The notes under the pieces: generated by a model
What the model was told of the DNA's origin: nothing
Databases searched by the model: none
What the model saw: only the letters and a program-made list of their open reading frames with translations
Program-made: the position numbers and the translations under genes
Assembly: GCA_964057225.1 (NCBI GenBank)
Contig: OZ059895.1
Location: 19,664,688-19,728,687, forward strand
Direction: 5' to 3'
DNA length: 64,000 bases
DNA from: Auanema rhodensis
Lineage: Eukaryota; Nematoda; Chromadorea; Rhabditida; Rhabditidae
Shown here: positions 23,695 to 35,700 of the stretch, in pieces
How positions within the stretch are numbered: position 1 is the stretch's first letter
Layout of the letters: each line of letters opens with the position of its first letter

Positions 23695-26317
23695 ATAACA
23701 ATGTCCATCGTCTTTGCCTTAAAAAAAGGAATCTAAAAACATCTACTTTTTGATAAATTATTTTAAAATTTTTCGAAAAAATTTTTGTCAAAATGTTTTT
23801 GGAAGCAATGTTGAGTGTACATGGAAACTCAACATACACTAATGCATCATTTTTTAAACGATCATAACTAATTTTTTTATTAAGCGTTTTTCAATGTAGT
23901 ATAGTGCATTCGATGCGGATTTTTAAGCTGCGTCGATCTGTGTTATCAGATTTGCGCTAGCTTAAAAATGCACCGAGATATCAACTGATATAAGTTCACA
24001 CTTATATCCTCGATTTTCACCCTGAAGAATTAATTTTTTCGTTGAATAACATTGTCCATCGTCTTTGCCTTAAAAAAAGGAATCTAAAAACATCTACTTT
24101 TTGATAAATTATTTTGAAATTTTTCGAAAAAATTTTTGTCAAAATGTTTTTGGAAGCAATGTTGAGTGTACATGGAAACTCAACATACACTAATGCATCA
24201 TTTTTCAAACGATCATAACTAATTTTTCTATAAAGCGTTTCTCAATGTAGTATAGTGCATTCGATGCGGATTTGTAAGCTGCGTCGATCTGTGTTATCAG
24301 ATTTGCGCTAGCTTAAAAATGCACCGAGATATCAACTGATATAAGTTCACACTTATATCCTCGATTTTCACACTGAAGAATTGATTTTTTCGTTGAATAA
24401 CATTGTCCATCGTCTTTGCCTTGAAAAAAGGAATCTAAAAACATCTACTTTTGCTAGATTATTGTGAAATTTCTCGAAAAAATTTTTGTCAAAATGTTTT
24501 TGGAAGCAATGTTGAGTGTACATGGAAACTCAACATACACTAATGCATAATTTTTCAAACGATCATAACTAATTTTTGTATTAAGCGTTTCTCAATGTAG
24601 TATAGTGCATTCGATGCGGATTTTTAAGCTGCGTCCATCTGTGTTATCAGATTTGCGCTAGCTTAAAAATGCACCGAGATATCAACTGATATAAGTTCAC
24701 ACTTATATCCTCGATTTTCACCCTGAAGAATTAATTTTTTCGTTGAATAACAATGTCCATCGTCTTTGCCTTGAAAAAAGGAATCTAAAAACATCTACTT
24801 TTTGCTAAATTATTGTGAAATTTCTCGAAAAAATTTTTGTCAAAATGTTTTTGGAAGCAATGTTGAGTGTACATGGAAACTCAACATACACTAATGCATA
24901 ATTTTTCAAACGATCATAACTAATTTTTGTATTAAGCGTTTCTCAATGTAGTATAGTGCATTCGATGCGGATTTTTAAGCTGCGTCGATCTGTGTTATCA
25001 GATTTGCGCTAGCTTAAAAATGCACCGAGATATCAAGTGATATAAGTTCACACTTATATCCTCGATTTTCACCCTGAAGAATTAATTTTTTCGTTGAATA
25101 ACATTGTCCATCGTCTTTGCCTTAAAAAAATGAATCTAAAAACATCTACTTTTTGATAAATTATTTTAAAATTTTTCGAAAAAATTTTTGTCAAAATGTT
25201 TTTGGAAGCAATGTTGAGTGTACATGGAAACTCAACATACACTAATGCATCATTTTTCAAACGATCATAACTAATTTTTGTATTAAGCGTTTCTCAATGT
25301 AGTGTAGTGCATTCGATGCGGATTTTTAAGCTGCGTCGATCTGTGTTATCAGATTTGCGCTAGCTTAAAAATGCACCGAGATATCAACTGATATAAGTTC
25401 ACACTTATATCCTCGATTTTCACCCTGAAGAATTAATTTTTTCGTTGAATAACATTGTCCATCGTCTTTGCCTTAAAAAAAGGAATCTAAAAACATCTAC
25501 TTTTTGATAAATTATTTTAAAATTTTTCGAAAAAATTTTTGTCAAAATGTTTTTGGAAGCAATGTTGAGTGTACATGGAAACTCAACATACACTAATGCA
25601 TCATTTTTCAAACGATCATAACTAATTTTTCTATAAAGCGTTTCTCAATGTAGTATAGTGCATTCGATGCGGATTTGTAAGCTGCGTCGATCTGTGTTAT
25701 CAGATTTGCGCTAGCTTAAAAATGCACCGAGATATCAACTGATATAAGTTCACACTTATATCCTCGATTTTCACCCTGAAGAATTAATTTTTTCGTTGAA
25801 TAACATTGTCCATCGTCTTTGCCTTAAAAAAAGGAATCTAAAAACATCTACTTTTTGATAAATTATTTTAAAATTTTTCGAAAAAATTTTTGTCAAAATG
25901 TTTTTGGAAGCAATGTTGAGTGTACATGGAAACTCAACATACACTAATGCATCATTTTTCAAACGATCATAACTAATTTTTCTATGAAGCGTTTCTCAAT
26001 GTAGTATAGTGCATTCGATGCGGATTTGTAAGCTGCGTCGATCTGTGTTATCAGATTTGCGCTAGCTTAAAAATGCACCGAGATATCAACTGATATAAGT
26101 TCACACTTATATCCTCGATTTTCACCCTGAAGAATTGATTTTTTCGTTGAATAACATTGTCCATCGTCTTTGCCTTGAAAAAAGGAATCTAAAAACATCT
26201 ACTTTTGCTAGATTATTGTGAAATTTCTCGAAAAAATTTTTGTCAAAATGTTTTTGGAAGCAATGTTGAGTGTACATGGAAACTCAACATACACTAATGC
26301 ATAATTTTTCAAACGAT
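23695..26317 (+). repeat. Mixed block with ggatttgtaag and attgtgaaa variants
   Basis: Monomers at 24,017, 25,420 and 25,771 carry ggatttgtaag; those at 24,368, 24,718 and 26,122 carry attgtgaaatttctcg. Other markers are taacaatgtcc (23,666; 24,718), gcgtccatctg (near 24,634, seen again near 63,908), ttcacactgaag at 24,368 and tatcaagtgat near 25,037. The right part, from about 25,670, matches about 32,090-32,737 at a 6,420-bp offset, including the deletion junction. No gene is seen. Confidence 0.8.
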
Positions 26318-26347
26318 GATATAAGTTCACACTTATATCCTCGATTT
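26122..26347 (+). repeat. Truncated monomer, 124-bp deletion, first copy (226 bp)
   Basis: The sequence caaacgat (ending 26,317) joins directly to gatataagttc, removing exemplar positions 94-217, which include all of inverted repeat 2. The rejoining point is the first base of inverted repeat 3. Only a single t is shared between the broken ends. The same junction occurs at 29,001 and 32,737. Confidence 0.9.
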
Positions 26348-29001
26348 TCACCCTGAAGAATTAATTTTTTCGTTGAGTAACATTGTCCATCGTCTTTGCC
26401 TTAAAAAAAGGAATCTAAAAACATCTACTTTTTGATGAATTATTTTAAAATTTTTCGAAAAAATTTTTGTCAAAATGTTTTTGGAAGCAATGTTGAGTGT
26501 ACATGGAAACTCAACATACACTAATGCATCATTTTTCAAACGATCATAACTAATTTTTGTATTAAGCGTTTCTCAATGTAGTGTAGTGCATTCGATGCGG
26601 ATTTTTAAGCTGCGTCGATCTGTGTTATCAGATTTGCGCTAGCTTAAAAATGCACCGAGATATCAACTGATATAAGTTCACACTTATATCCTCGATTTTC
26701 ACCCTGAAGAATTAATTTTTTCGTTGAATAACATTGTCCATCGTCTTTGCCTTAAAAAAAGGAATCTAAAAACATCTACTTTTTGATAAATTATTTTAAA
26801 ATTTTTCGAAAAAATTTTTGTCAAAATGTTTTTGGAAGCAATGTTGAGTGTACATGGAAACTCAACATACACTAATGCATCATTTTTCAAACGATCATAA
26901 CTAATTTTTCTATAAAGCGTTTCTCAATGTAGTATAGTGCATTCGATGCGGACTTTTAAGCTGCGTCGATCTGTGTTCTCAGATTTGCGCTAGCTTAAAA
27001 ATGCACCGAGATATCAACTGATATAAGTTCACACTTATATCCTCGATTTTCACCCTGAAGAATTAATTTTTTCGTTGAATAACATTGTCCATCGTCTTTG
27101 CCTTAAAAAAAGGAATCTAAAAACATCTACTTTTTGATGAATTATTTTAAAATTTTTCGAAAAAATTTTTGTCAAAATGTTTTTGGAAGCAATGTTGAGT
27201 GTACATGGAAACTCAACATACACTAATGCATCATTTTTCAAACGATCATAACTAATTTTTGTATTAAGCGTTTCTCAATGTAGTGTAGTGCATTCGATGC
27301 GGATTTTTAAGCTGCGTCGATCTGTGTTATCAGATTTGCGCTAGCTTAAAAATGCACCGAGATATCAACTGATATAAGTTCACACTTATATCCTCGATTT
27401 TCACCCTGAAGAATTAATTTTTTCGTTGAATAACATTGTCCATCGTCTTTGCCTTAAAAAAAGGAATCTAAAAACATCTACTTTTTGATGAATTATTTTA
27501 AAATTTTTCGAAAAAATTTTTGTCAAAATGTTTTTGGAAGCAATGTTGAGTGTACATGGAAACTCAACATACACTAATGCATCATTTTTCAAACGATCAT
27601 AATTAATTTTTGTATTAAGCGTTTCTCAATGTAGTGTAGTGCATTCGATGCGGATTTTTAAGCTGCGTCGATCTGTGTTATCAGATTTGCGCTAGCTTAA
27701 AAATGCACCGAGATATCAACTGATATAAGTTCACACTTATATCCTCGATTTTCACCCTGAAGAATTAATTTTTTCGTTGAATAACATTGTCCATCGTCTT
27801 TGCCTTAAAAAAAGGAATCTAAAAACATCTACTTTTTGATGAATTATTTTAAAATTTTTCGAAAAAATTTTTGTCAAAATGTTTTTGGAAGCAATGTTGA
27901 GTGTACATGGAAACTCAACATACACTAATGCATCATTTTTCAAACGATCATAACTAATTTTTGTATTAAGCGTTTCTCAATGTAGTGTAGTGCATTCGAT
28001 GCGGATTTTTAAGCTGCGTCGATCTGTGTTATCAGATTTGCGCTAGCTTAAAAATGCACCGAGATATCAACTGATATAAGTTCACACTTATATCCTCGAT
28101 TTTCACCCTGAAGAATTAATTTTTTCGTTGAATAACATTGTCCATCGTCTTTGCCTTAAAAAAAGGAATCTAAAAACATCTACTTTTTGATGAATTATTT
28201 TAAAATTTTTCGAAAAAATTTTTGTCAAAATGTTTTTGGAAGCAATGTTGAGTGTACATGGAAACTCAACATACACTAATGCATCATTTTTCAAACGATC
28301 ATAATTAATTTTTGTATTAAGCGTTTTTCAATGTAGTGTAGTGCATTCGATGCGGATTTTTAAGCTGCGTCGATCTGTGTTATCAGATTTGCGCTAGCTT
28401 AAAAATGCACCGAGATATCAACTGATATAAGTTCACACTTATATCCTCGATTTTCACCCTGAAGAATTAATTTTTTCGTTGAATAACATTGTCCATCGTC
28501 TTTGCCTTAAAAAAAGGAATCTAAAAACATCTACTTTTTGATAAATTATTTTAAAATTTTTCGAAAAAATTTTTGTCAAAATGTTTTTGGAAGCAATGTT
28601 GAGTGTACATGGAAACTCAACATACACTAATGCATAATTTTTCAAACGATCATAACTAATTTTTGTATTAAGCGTTTCTCAATGTAGTATAGTGCATTCG
28701 ATGCGGATTTTTAAGCTGCGTCGATCTGTGTTATCAGATTTGCGCTAGCTTAAAAATGCACCGAGATATCAACTGATATAAGTTCACACTTATATCCTCG
28801 ATTTTCACCCTGAAGAATTAATTTTTTCGTTGAGTAACATTGTCCATCGTCTTTGCCTTAAAAAAAGGAATCTAAAAACATCTACTTTTTGATAAATTAT
28901 TTTAAAATTTTTCGAAAAAATTTTTGTCAAAATGTTTTTGGAAGCAATGTTGAGTGTACATGGAAACTCAACATACACTAATGCATCATTTTTCAAACGA
29001 T
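26318..29001 (+). repeat. Family A HOR copy 1 (2,684 bp)
   Basis: Runs from one 124-bp-deletion junction to the next. Order: gagtaac/gatgaatt monomer, an ordinary monomer with ggactttt/gttctcag, then four gatgaatt monomers alternating cataactaat and cataattaat, then an ataattttt monomer and the left part of another. The four gatgaatt monomers (27,050-28,453) are a two-monomer unit repeated twice. The period of 2,684 equals eight monomers minus 124. Confidence 0.85.
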
Positions 29002-29031
29002 GATATAAGTTCACACTTATATCCTCGATTT
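28805..29031 (+). repeat. Truncated monomer, 124-bp deletion, second copy (227 bp)
   Basis: The junction at 29,001/29,002 has the same breakpoints as the other two copies, but the left part differs. It reads catcattttt and gagtaac like the monomer at 31,840, rather than the ataattttt/tgctagatt type seen at 26,122 and 32,542. The junction was therefore transferred onto a different monomer by exchange within or next to the conserved box. Confidence 0.85.
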
Positions 29032-32000
29032 TCACCCTGAAGAATTAATTTTTTCGTTGAGTAACATTGTCCATCGTCTTTGCCTTAAAAAAAGGAATCT
29101 AAAAACATCTACTTTTTGATGAATTATTTTAAAATTTTTCGAAAAAATTTTTGTCAAAATGTTTTTGGAAGCAATGTTGAGTGTACATGGAAACTCAACA
29201 TACACTAATGCATCATTTTTCAAACGATCATAACTAATTTTTGTATTAAGCGTTTCTCAATGTAGTGTAGTGCATTCGATGCGGATTTTTAAGCTGCGTC
29301 GATCTGTGTTATCAGATTTGCGCTAGCTTAAAAATGCACCGAGATATCAACTGATATAAGTTCACACTTATATCCTCGATTTTCACCCTGAAGAATTAAT
29401 TTTTTCGTTGAATAACATTGTCCATCGTCTTTGCCTTAAAAAAAGGAATCTAAAAACATCTACTTTTTGATAAATTATTTTAAAATTTTTCGAAAAAATT
29501 TTTGTCAAAATGTTTTTGGAAGCAATGTTGAGTGTACATGGAAACTCAACATACACTAATGCATCATTTTTCAAACGATCATAACTAATTTTTCTATAAA
29601 GCGTTTCTCAATGTAGTATAGTGCATTCGATGCGGACTTTTAAGCTGCGTCGATCTGTGTTCTCAGATTTGCGCTAGCTTAAAAATGCACCGAGATATCA
29701 ACTGATATAAGTTCACACTTATATCCTCGATTTTCACCCTGAAGAATTAATTTTTTCGTTGAATAACATTGTCCATCGTCTTTGCCTTAAAAAAAGGAAT
29801 CTAAAAACATCTACTTTTTGATGAATTATTTTAAAATTTTTCGAAAAAATTTTTGTCAAAATGTTTTTGGAAGCAATGTTGAGTGTACATGGAAACTCAA
29901 CATACACTAATGCATCATTTTTCAAACGATCATAACTAATTTTTGTATTAAGCGTTTCTCAATGTAGTGTAGTGCATTCGATGCGGATTTTTAAGCTGCG
30001 TCGATCTGTGTTATCAGATTTGCGCTAGCTTAAAAATGCACCGAGATATCAACTGATATAAGTTCACACTTATATCCTCGATTTTCACCCTGAAGAATTA
30101 ATTTTTTCGTTGAATAACATTGTCCATCGTCTTTGCCTTAAAAAAAGGAATCTAAAAACATCTACTTTTTGATGAATTATTTTAAAATTTTTCGAAAAAA
30201 TTTTTGTCAAAATGTTTTTGGAAGCAATGTTGAGTGTACATGGAAACTCAACATACACTAATGCATCATTTTTCAAACGATCATAATTAATTTTTGTATT
30301 AAGCGTTTCTCAATGTAGTGTAGTGCATTCGATGCGGATTTTTAAGCTGCGTCGATCTGTGTTATCAGATTTGCGCTAGCTTACAAATGCACCGAGATAT
30401 CAACTGATATAAGTTCACACTTATATCCTCGATTTTCACCCTGAAGAATTAATTTTTTCGTTGAATAACATTGTCCATCGTCTTTGCCTTAAAAAAAGGA
30501 ATCTAAAAACATCTACTTTTTGATGAATTATTTTAAAATTTTTCGAAAAAATTTTTGTCAAAATGTTTTTGGAAGCAATGTTGAGTGTACATGGAAACTC
30601 AACATACACTAATGCATCATTTTTCAAACGATCATAACTAATTTTTGTATTAAGCGTTTCTCAATGTAGTGTAGTGCATTCGATGCGGATTTTTAAGCTG
30701 CGTCGATCTGTGTTATCAGATTTGCGCTAGCTTAAAAATGCACCGAGATATCAACTGATATAAGTTCACACTTATATCCTCGATTTTCACCCTGAAGAAT
30801 TAATTTTTTCGTTGAATAACATTGTCCATCGTCTTTGCCTTAAAAAAAGGAATCTAAAAACATCTACTTTTTGATGAATTATTTTAAAATTTTTCGAAAA
30901 AATTTTTGTCAAAATGTTTTTGGAAGCAATGTTGAGTGTACATGGAAACTCAACATACACTAATGCATCATTTTTCAAACGATCATAATTAATTTTTGTA
31001 TTAAGCGTTTCTCAATGTAGTGTAGTGCATTCGATGCGGATTTTTAAGCTGCGTCGATCTGTGTTATCAGATTTGCGCTAGCTTAAAAATGCACCGAGAT
31101 ATCAACTGATATAAGTTCACACTTATATCCTCGATTTTCACCCTGAAGAATTAATTTTTTCGTTGAATAACATTGTCCATCGTCTTTGCCTTAAAAAAAG
31201 GAATCTAAAAACATCTACTTTTTGATAAATTATTTTAAAATTTTTCGAAAAAATTTTTGTCAAAATGTTTTTGGAAGCAATGTTGAGTGTACATGGAAAC
31301 TCAACATACACTAATGCATCATTTTTCAAACGATCATAATTAATTTTTGTATTAAGCGTTTCTCAATGTAGTGTAGTGCATTCGATGCGGATTTTTAAGC
31401 TGCGTCGATCTGTGTTATCAGATTTGCGCTAGCTTAAAAATGCACCGAGATATCAACTGATATAAGTTCACACTTATATCCTCGATTTTCACCCTGAAGA
31501 ATTAATTTTTTCGTTGAATAACATTGTCCATCGTCTTTGCCTTAAAAAAAGGAATCTAAAAACATCTACTTTTTGATAAATTATTTTAAAATTTTTCGAA
31601 AAAATTTTTGTCAAAATGTTTTTGGAAGCAATGTTGAGTGTACATGGAAACTCAACATACACTAATGCATAATTTTTCAAACGATCATAACTAATTTTTG
31701 TATTAAGCGTTTCTCAATGTAGTATAGTGCATTCGATGCGGATTTTTAAGCTGCGTCGATCTGTGTTATCAGATTTGCGCTAGCTTAAAAATGCACCGAG
31801 ATATCAACTGATATAAGTTCACACTTATATCCTCGATTTTCACCCTGAAGAATTAATTTTTTCGTTGAGTAACATTGTCCATCGTCTTTGCCTTAAAAAA
31901 AGGAATCTAAAAACATCTACTTTTTGATAAATTATTTTAAAATTTTTCGAAAAAATTTTTGTCAAAATTTTTTTGGAAGCAATGTTGAGTGTACATGGAA

Positions 32001-32737
32001 ACTCAACATACACTAATGCATCATTTTTCAAACGATCATAACTAATTTTTCTATAAAGCGTTTCTCAATGTAGTATAGTGCATTCGATGCGGATTTGTAA
32101 GCTGCGTCGATCTGTGTTATCAGATTTGCGCTAGCTTAAAAATGCACCGAGATATCAACTGATATAAGTTCACACTTATATCCTCGATTTTCACCCTGAA
32201 GAATTAATTTTTTCGTTGAATAACATTGTCCATCGTCTTTGCCTTAAAAAAAGGAATCTAAAAACATCTACTTTTTGATAAATTATTTTAAAATTTTTCG
32301 AAAAAATTTTTGTCAAAATGTTTTTGGAAGCAATGTTGAGTGTACATGGAAACTCAACATACACTAATGCATCATTTTTCAAACGATCATAACTAATTTT
32401 TCTATAAAGCGTTTCTCAATGTAGTATAGTGCATTCGATGCGGATTTGTAAGCTGCGTCGATCTGTGTTATCAGATTTGCGCTAGCTTAAAAATGCACCG
32501 AGATATCAACTGATATAAGTTCACACTTATATCCTCGATTTTCACCCTGAAGAATTGATTTTTTCGTTGAATAACATTGTCCATCGTCTTTGCCTTGAAA
32601 AAAGGAATCTAAAAACATCTACTTTTGCTAGATTATTGTGAAATTTCTCGAAAAAATTTTTGTCAAAATGTTTTTGGAAGCAATGTTGAGTGTACATGGA
32701 AACTCAACATACACTAATGCATAATTTTTCAAACGAT
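29002..32737 (+). repeat. Family A HOR copy 2 (3,736 bp, 11 monomers)
   Basis: Begins with the same ordered monomers as copy 1, including both gatgaatt pairs (29,734-31,137). It then carries an additional gataaatt/cataattaat monomer (31,138) before the ataattttt monomer (31,489). It continues through 31,840 and 32,191 to the truncated monomer at 32,542. Its length is eleven periods minus 125 bases. Private changes: cttacaaatgc near 30,383 and the box substitution at 31,969. Confidence 0.85.
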
Positions 32738-32767
32738 GATATAAGTTCACACTTATATCCTCGATTT
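32542..32767 (+). repeat. Truncated monomer, 124-bp deletion, third copy (226 bp)
   Basis: Junction at 32,737/32,738; the monomer is of the tgctagatt/attgtg type. It equals 26,122-26,347 at a 6,420-bp offset, so these two are direct duplicates. Confidence 0.9.
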
Positions 32768-35700
32768 TCACCCTGAAGAATTAATTTTTTCGTTGAGTAA
32801 CATTGTCCATCGTCTTTGCCTTAAAAAAAGGAATCTAAAAACATCTACTTTTTGATGAATTATTTTAAAATTTTTCGAAAAAATTTTTGTCAAAATGTTT
32901 TTGGAAGCAATGTTGAGTGTACATGGAAACTCAACATACACTAATGCATCATTTTTCAAACGATCATAACTAATTTTTGTATTAAGCGTTTCTCAATGTA
33001 GTGTAGTGCATTCGATGCGGATTTTTAAGCTGCGTCGATCTGTGTTATCAGATTTGCGCTAGCTTAAAAATGCACCGAGATATCAACTGATATAAGTTCA
33101 CACTTATATCCTCGATTTTCACCCTGAAGAATTAATTTTTTCGTTGAATAACATTGTCCATCGTCTTTGCCTTAAAAAAAGGAATCTAAAAACATCTACT
33201 TTTTGATAAATTATTTTAAAATTTTTCGAAAAAATTTTTGTCAAAATGTTTTTGGAAGCAATGTTGAGTGTACATGGAAACTCAACATACACTAATGCAT
33301 CATTTTTCAAACGATCATAACTAATTTTTCTATAAAGCGTTTCTCAATGTAGTATAGTGCATTCGATGCGGACTTTTAAGCTGCGTCGATCTGTGTTCTC
33401 AGATTTGCGCTAGCTTAAAAATGCACCGAGATATCAACTGATATAAGTTCACACTTATATCCTCGATTTTCACCCTGAAGAATTAATTTTTTCGTTGAAT
33501 AACATTGTCCATCGTCTTTGCCTTAAAAAAAGGAATCTAAAAACATCTACTTTTTGATGAATTATTTTAAAATTTTTCGAAAAAATTTTTGTCAAAATGT
33601 TTTTGGAAGCAATGTTGAGTGTACATGGAAACTCAACATACACTAATGCATCATTTTTCAAACGATCATAACTAATTTTTGTATTAAGCGTTTCTCAATG
33701 TAGTGTAGTGCATTCGATGCGGATTTTTAAGCTGCGTCGATCTGTGTTATCAGATTTGCGCTAGCTTAAAAATGCACCGAGATATCAACTGATATAAGTT
33801 CACACTTATATCCTCGATTTTCACCCTGAAGAATTAATTTTTTCGTTGAATAACATTGTCCATCGTCTTTGCCTTAAAAAAAGGAATCTAAAAACATCTA
33901 CTTTTTGATAAATTATTTTAAAATTTTTCGAAAAAATTTTTGTCAAAATGTTTTTGGAAGCAATGTTGAGTGTACATGGAAACTCAACATACACTAATGC
34001 ATAATTTTTCAAACGATCATAACTAATTTTTGTATTAAGCGTTTCTCAATGTAGTATAGTGCATTCGATGCGGATTTTTAAGCTGCGTCGATCTGTGTTA
34101 TCAGATTTGCGCTAGCTTAAAAATGCACCGAGATATCAACTGATATAAGTTCACACTTATATCCTCGATTTTCACCCTGAAGAATTAATTTTTTCGTTGA
34201 GTAACATTGTCCATCGTCTTTGCCTTAAAAAAAGGAATCTAAAAACATCTACTTTTTGATAAATTATTTTAAAATTTTTCGAAAAAATTTTTGTCAAAAT
34301 GTTTTTGGAAGCAATGTTGAGTGTACATGGAAACTCAACATACACTAATGCATCATTTTTTAAACGATCATAACTGATTTTTCTATTAAGCGTTTCTCAA
34401 TGTAGTATAGTGCATTCGATGCGGATTTTTAAGCTGCGTCGATCTGTGTTATCAGATTTGCGCTAGCTTAAAAATGCACCGAGATATCAACTGATATAAG
34501 TTCACACTTATATCCTCGATTTTCACCCTGAAGAATTAATTTTTTCGTTGAGTAACATTGTCCATCGTCTTTGCCTTAAAAAAAGGAATCTAAAAACATC
34601 TACTTTTTGATAAATTATTTTAAAATTTTTCGAAAAAATTTTTGTCAAAATGTTTTTGGAAGCAATGTTGAGTGTACATGGAAACTCAACATACACTAAT
34701 GCATCATTTTTTAAACGATCATAACTAATTTTTTTATTTAGCGTTTTTCAATGTAGTATAGTGCATTCGATGCGGATTTTTAAGCTGCGTCGATCTGTGT
34801 TATCAGATTTGCGCTAGCTTAAAAATGCACCGAGATATCAACTGATATAAGTTCACACTTATATCCTCGATTTTCACCCTGAAGAATTAATTTTTTCGTT
34901 GAATAACATTGTCCATCGTCTTTGCCTTAAAAAAAGGAATCTAAAAACATCTACTTTTTGATAAATTATTTTAAAATTTTTCGAAAAAATTTTTGTCAAA
35001 ATGTTTTTGGAAGCAATGTTGAGTGTACATGGAAACTCAACATACACTAATGCATAATTTTTCAAACGATCATAACTAATTTTTGTATTAAGCGTTTCTC
35101 AATGTAGTATAGTGCATTCGATGCGGATTTTTAAGCTGCGTCGATCTGGGTTATCAGATTTGCGCTAGCTTAAAAATGCACCGAGATATCAACTGATATA
35201 AGTTCACACTTATATCCTCGATTTTCACCCTGAAGAATTAATTTTTTCGTTGAGTAACATTGTCCATCGTCTTTGCCTTAAAAAAAGGAATCTAAAAACA
35301 TCTACTTTTTGATAAATTATTTTAAAATTTTTCGAAAAAATTTTTGTCAAAATGTTTTTGGAAGCAATGTTGAGTGTACATGGAAAATCAACATACACTA
35401 ATGCATCATTTTTTAAACGATCATAACTGATTTTTCTATTAAGCGTTTCTCAATGTAGTATAGTGCATTCGATGCGGATTTTTAAGCTGCGTCGATCTGT
35501 GTTATCAGATTTGCGCTAGCTTAAAAATGCACCGAGATATCAACTGATATAAGTTCACACTTATATCCTCGATTTTCACCCTGAAGAATTAATTTTTTCG
35601 TTGAGTAACATTGTCCATCGTCTTTGCCTTAAAAAAAGGAATCTAAAAACATCTACTTTTTGATAAATTATTTTAAAATTTTTCGAAAAAATTTTTGTCA

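Noticed and set aside
28805-29035. A longer 76-residue version of the same frame
   Set aside because: It is extended only because the 124-bp deletion fuses the frame to upstream satellite sequence with a GTG codon. It is a by-product of the deletion, not a gene.
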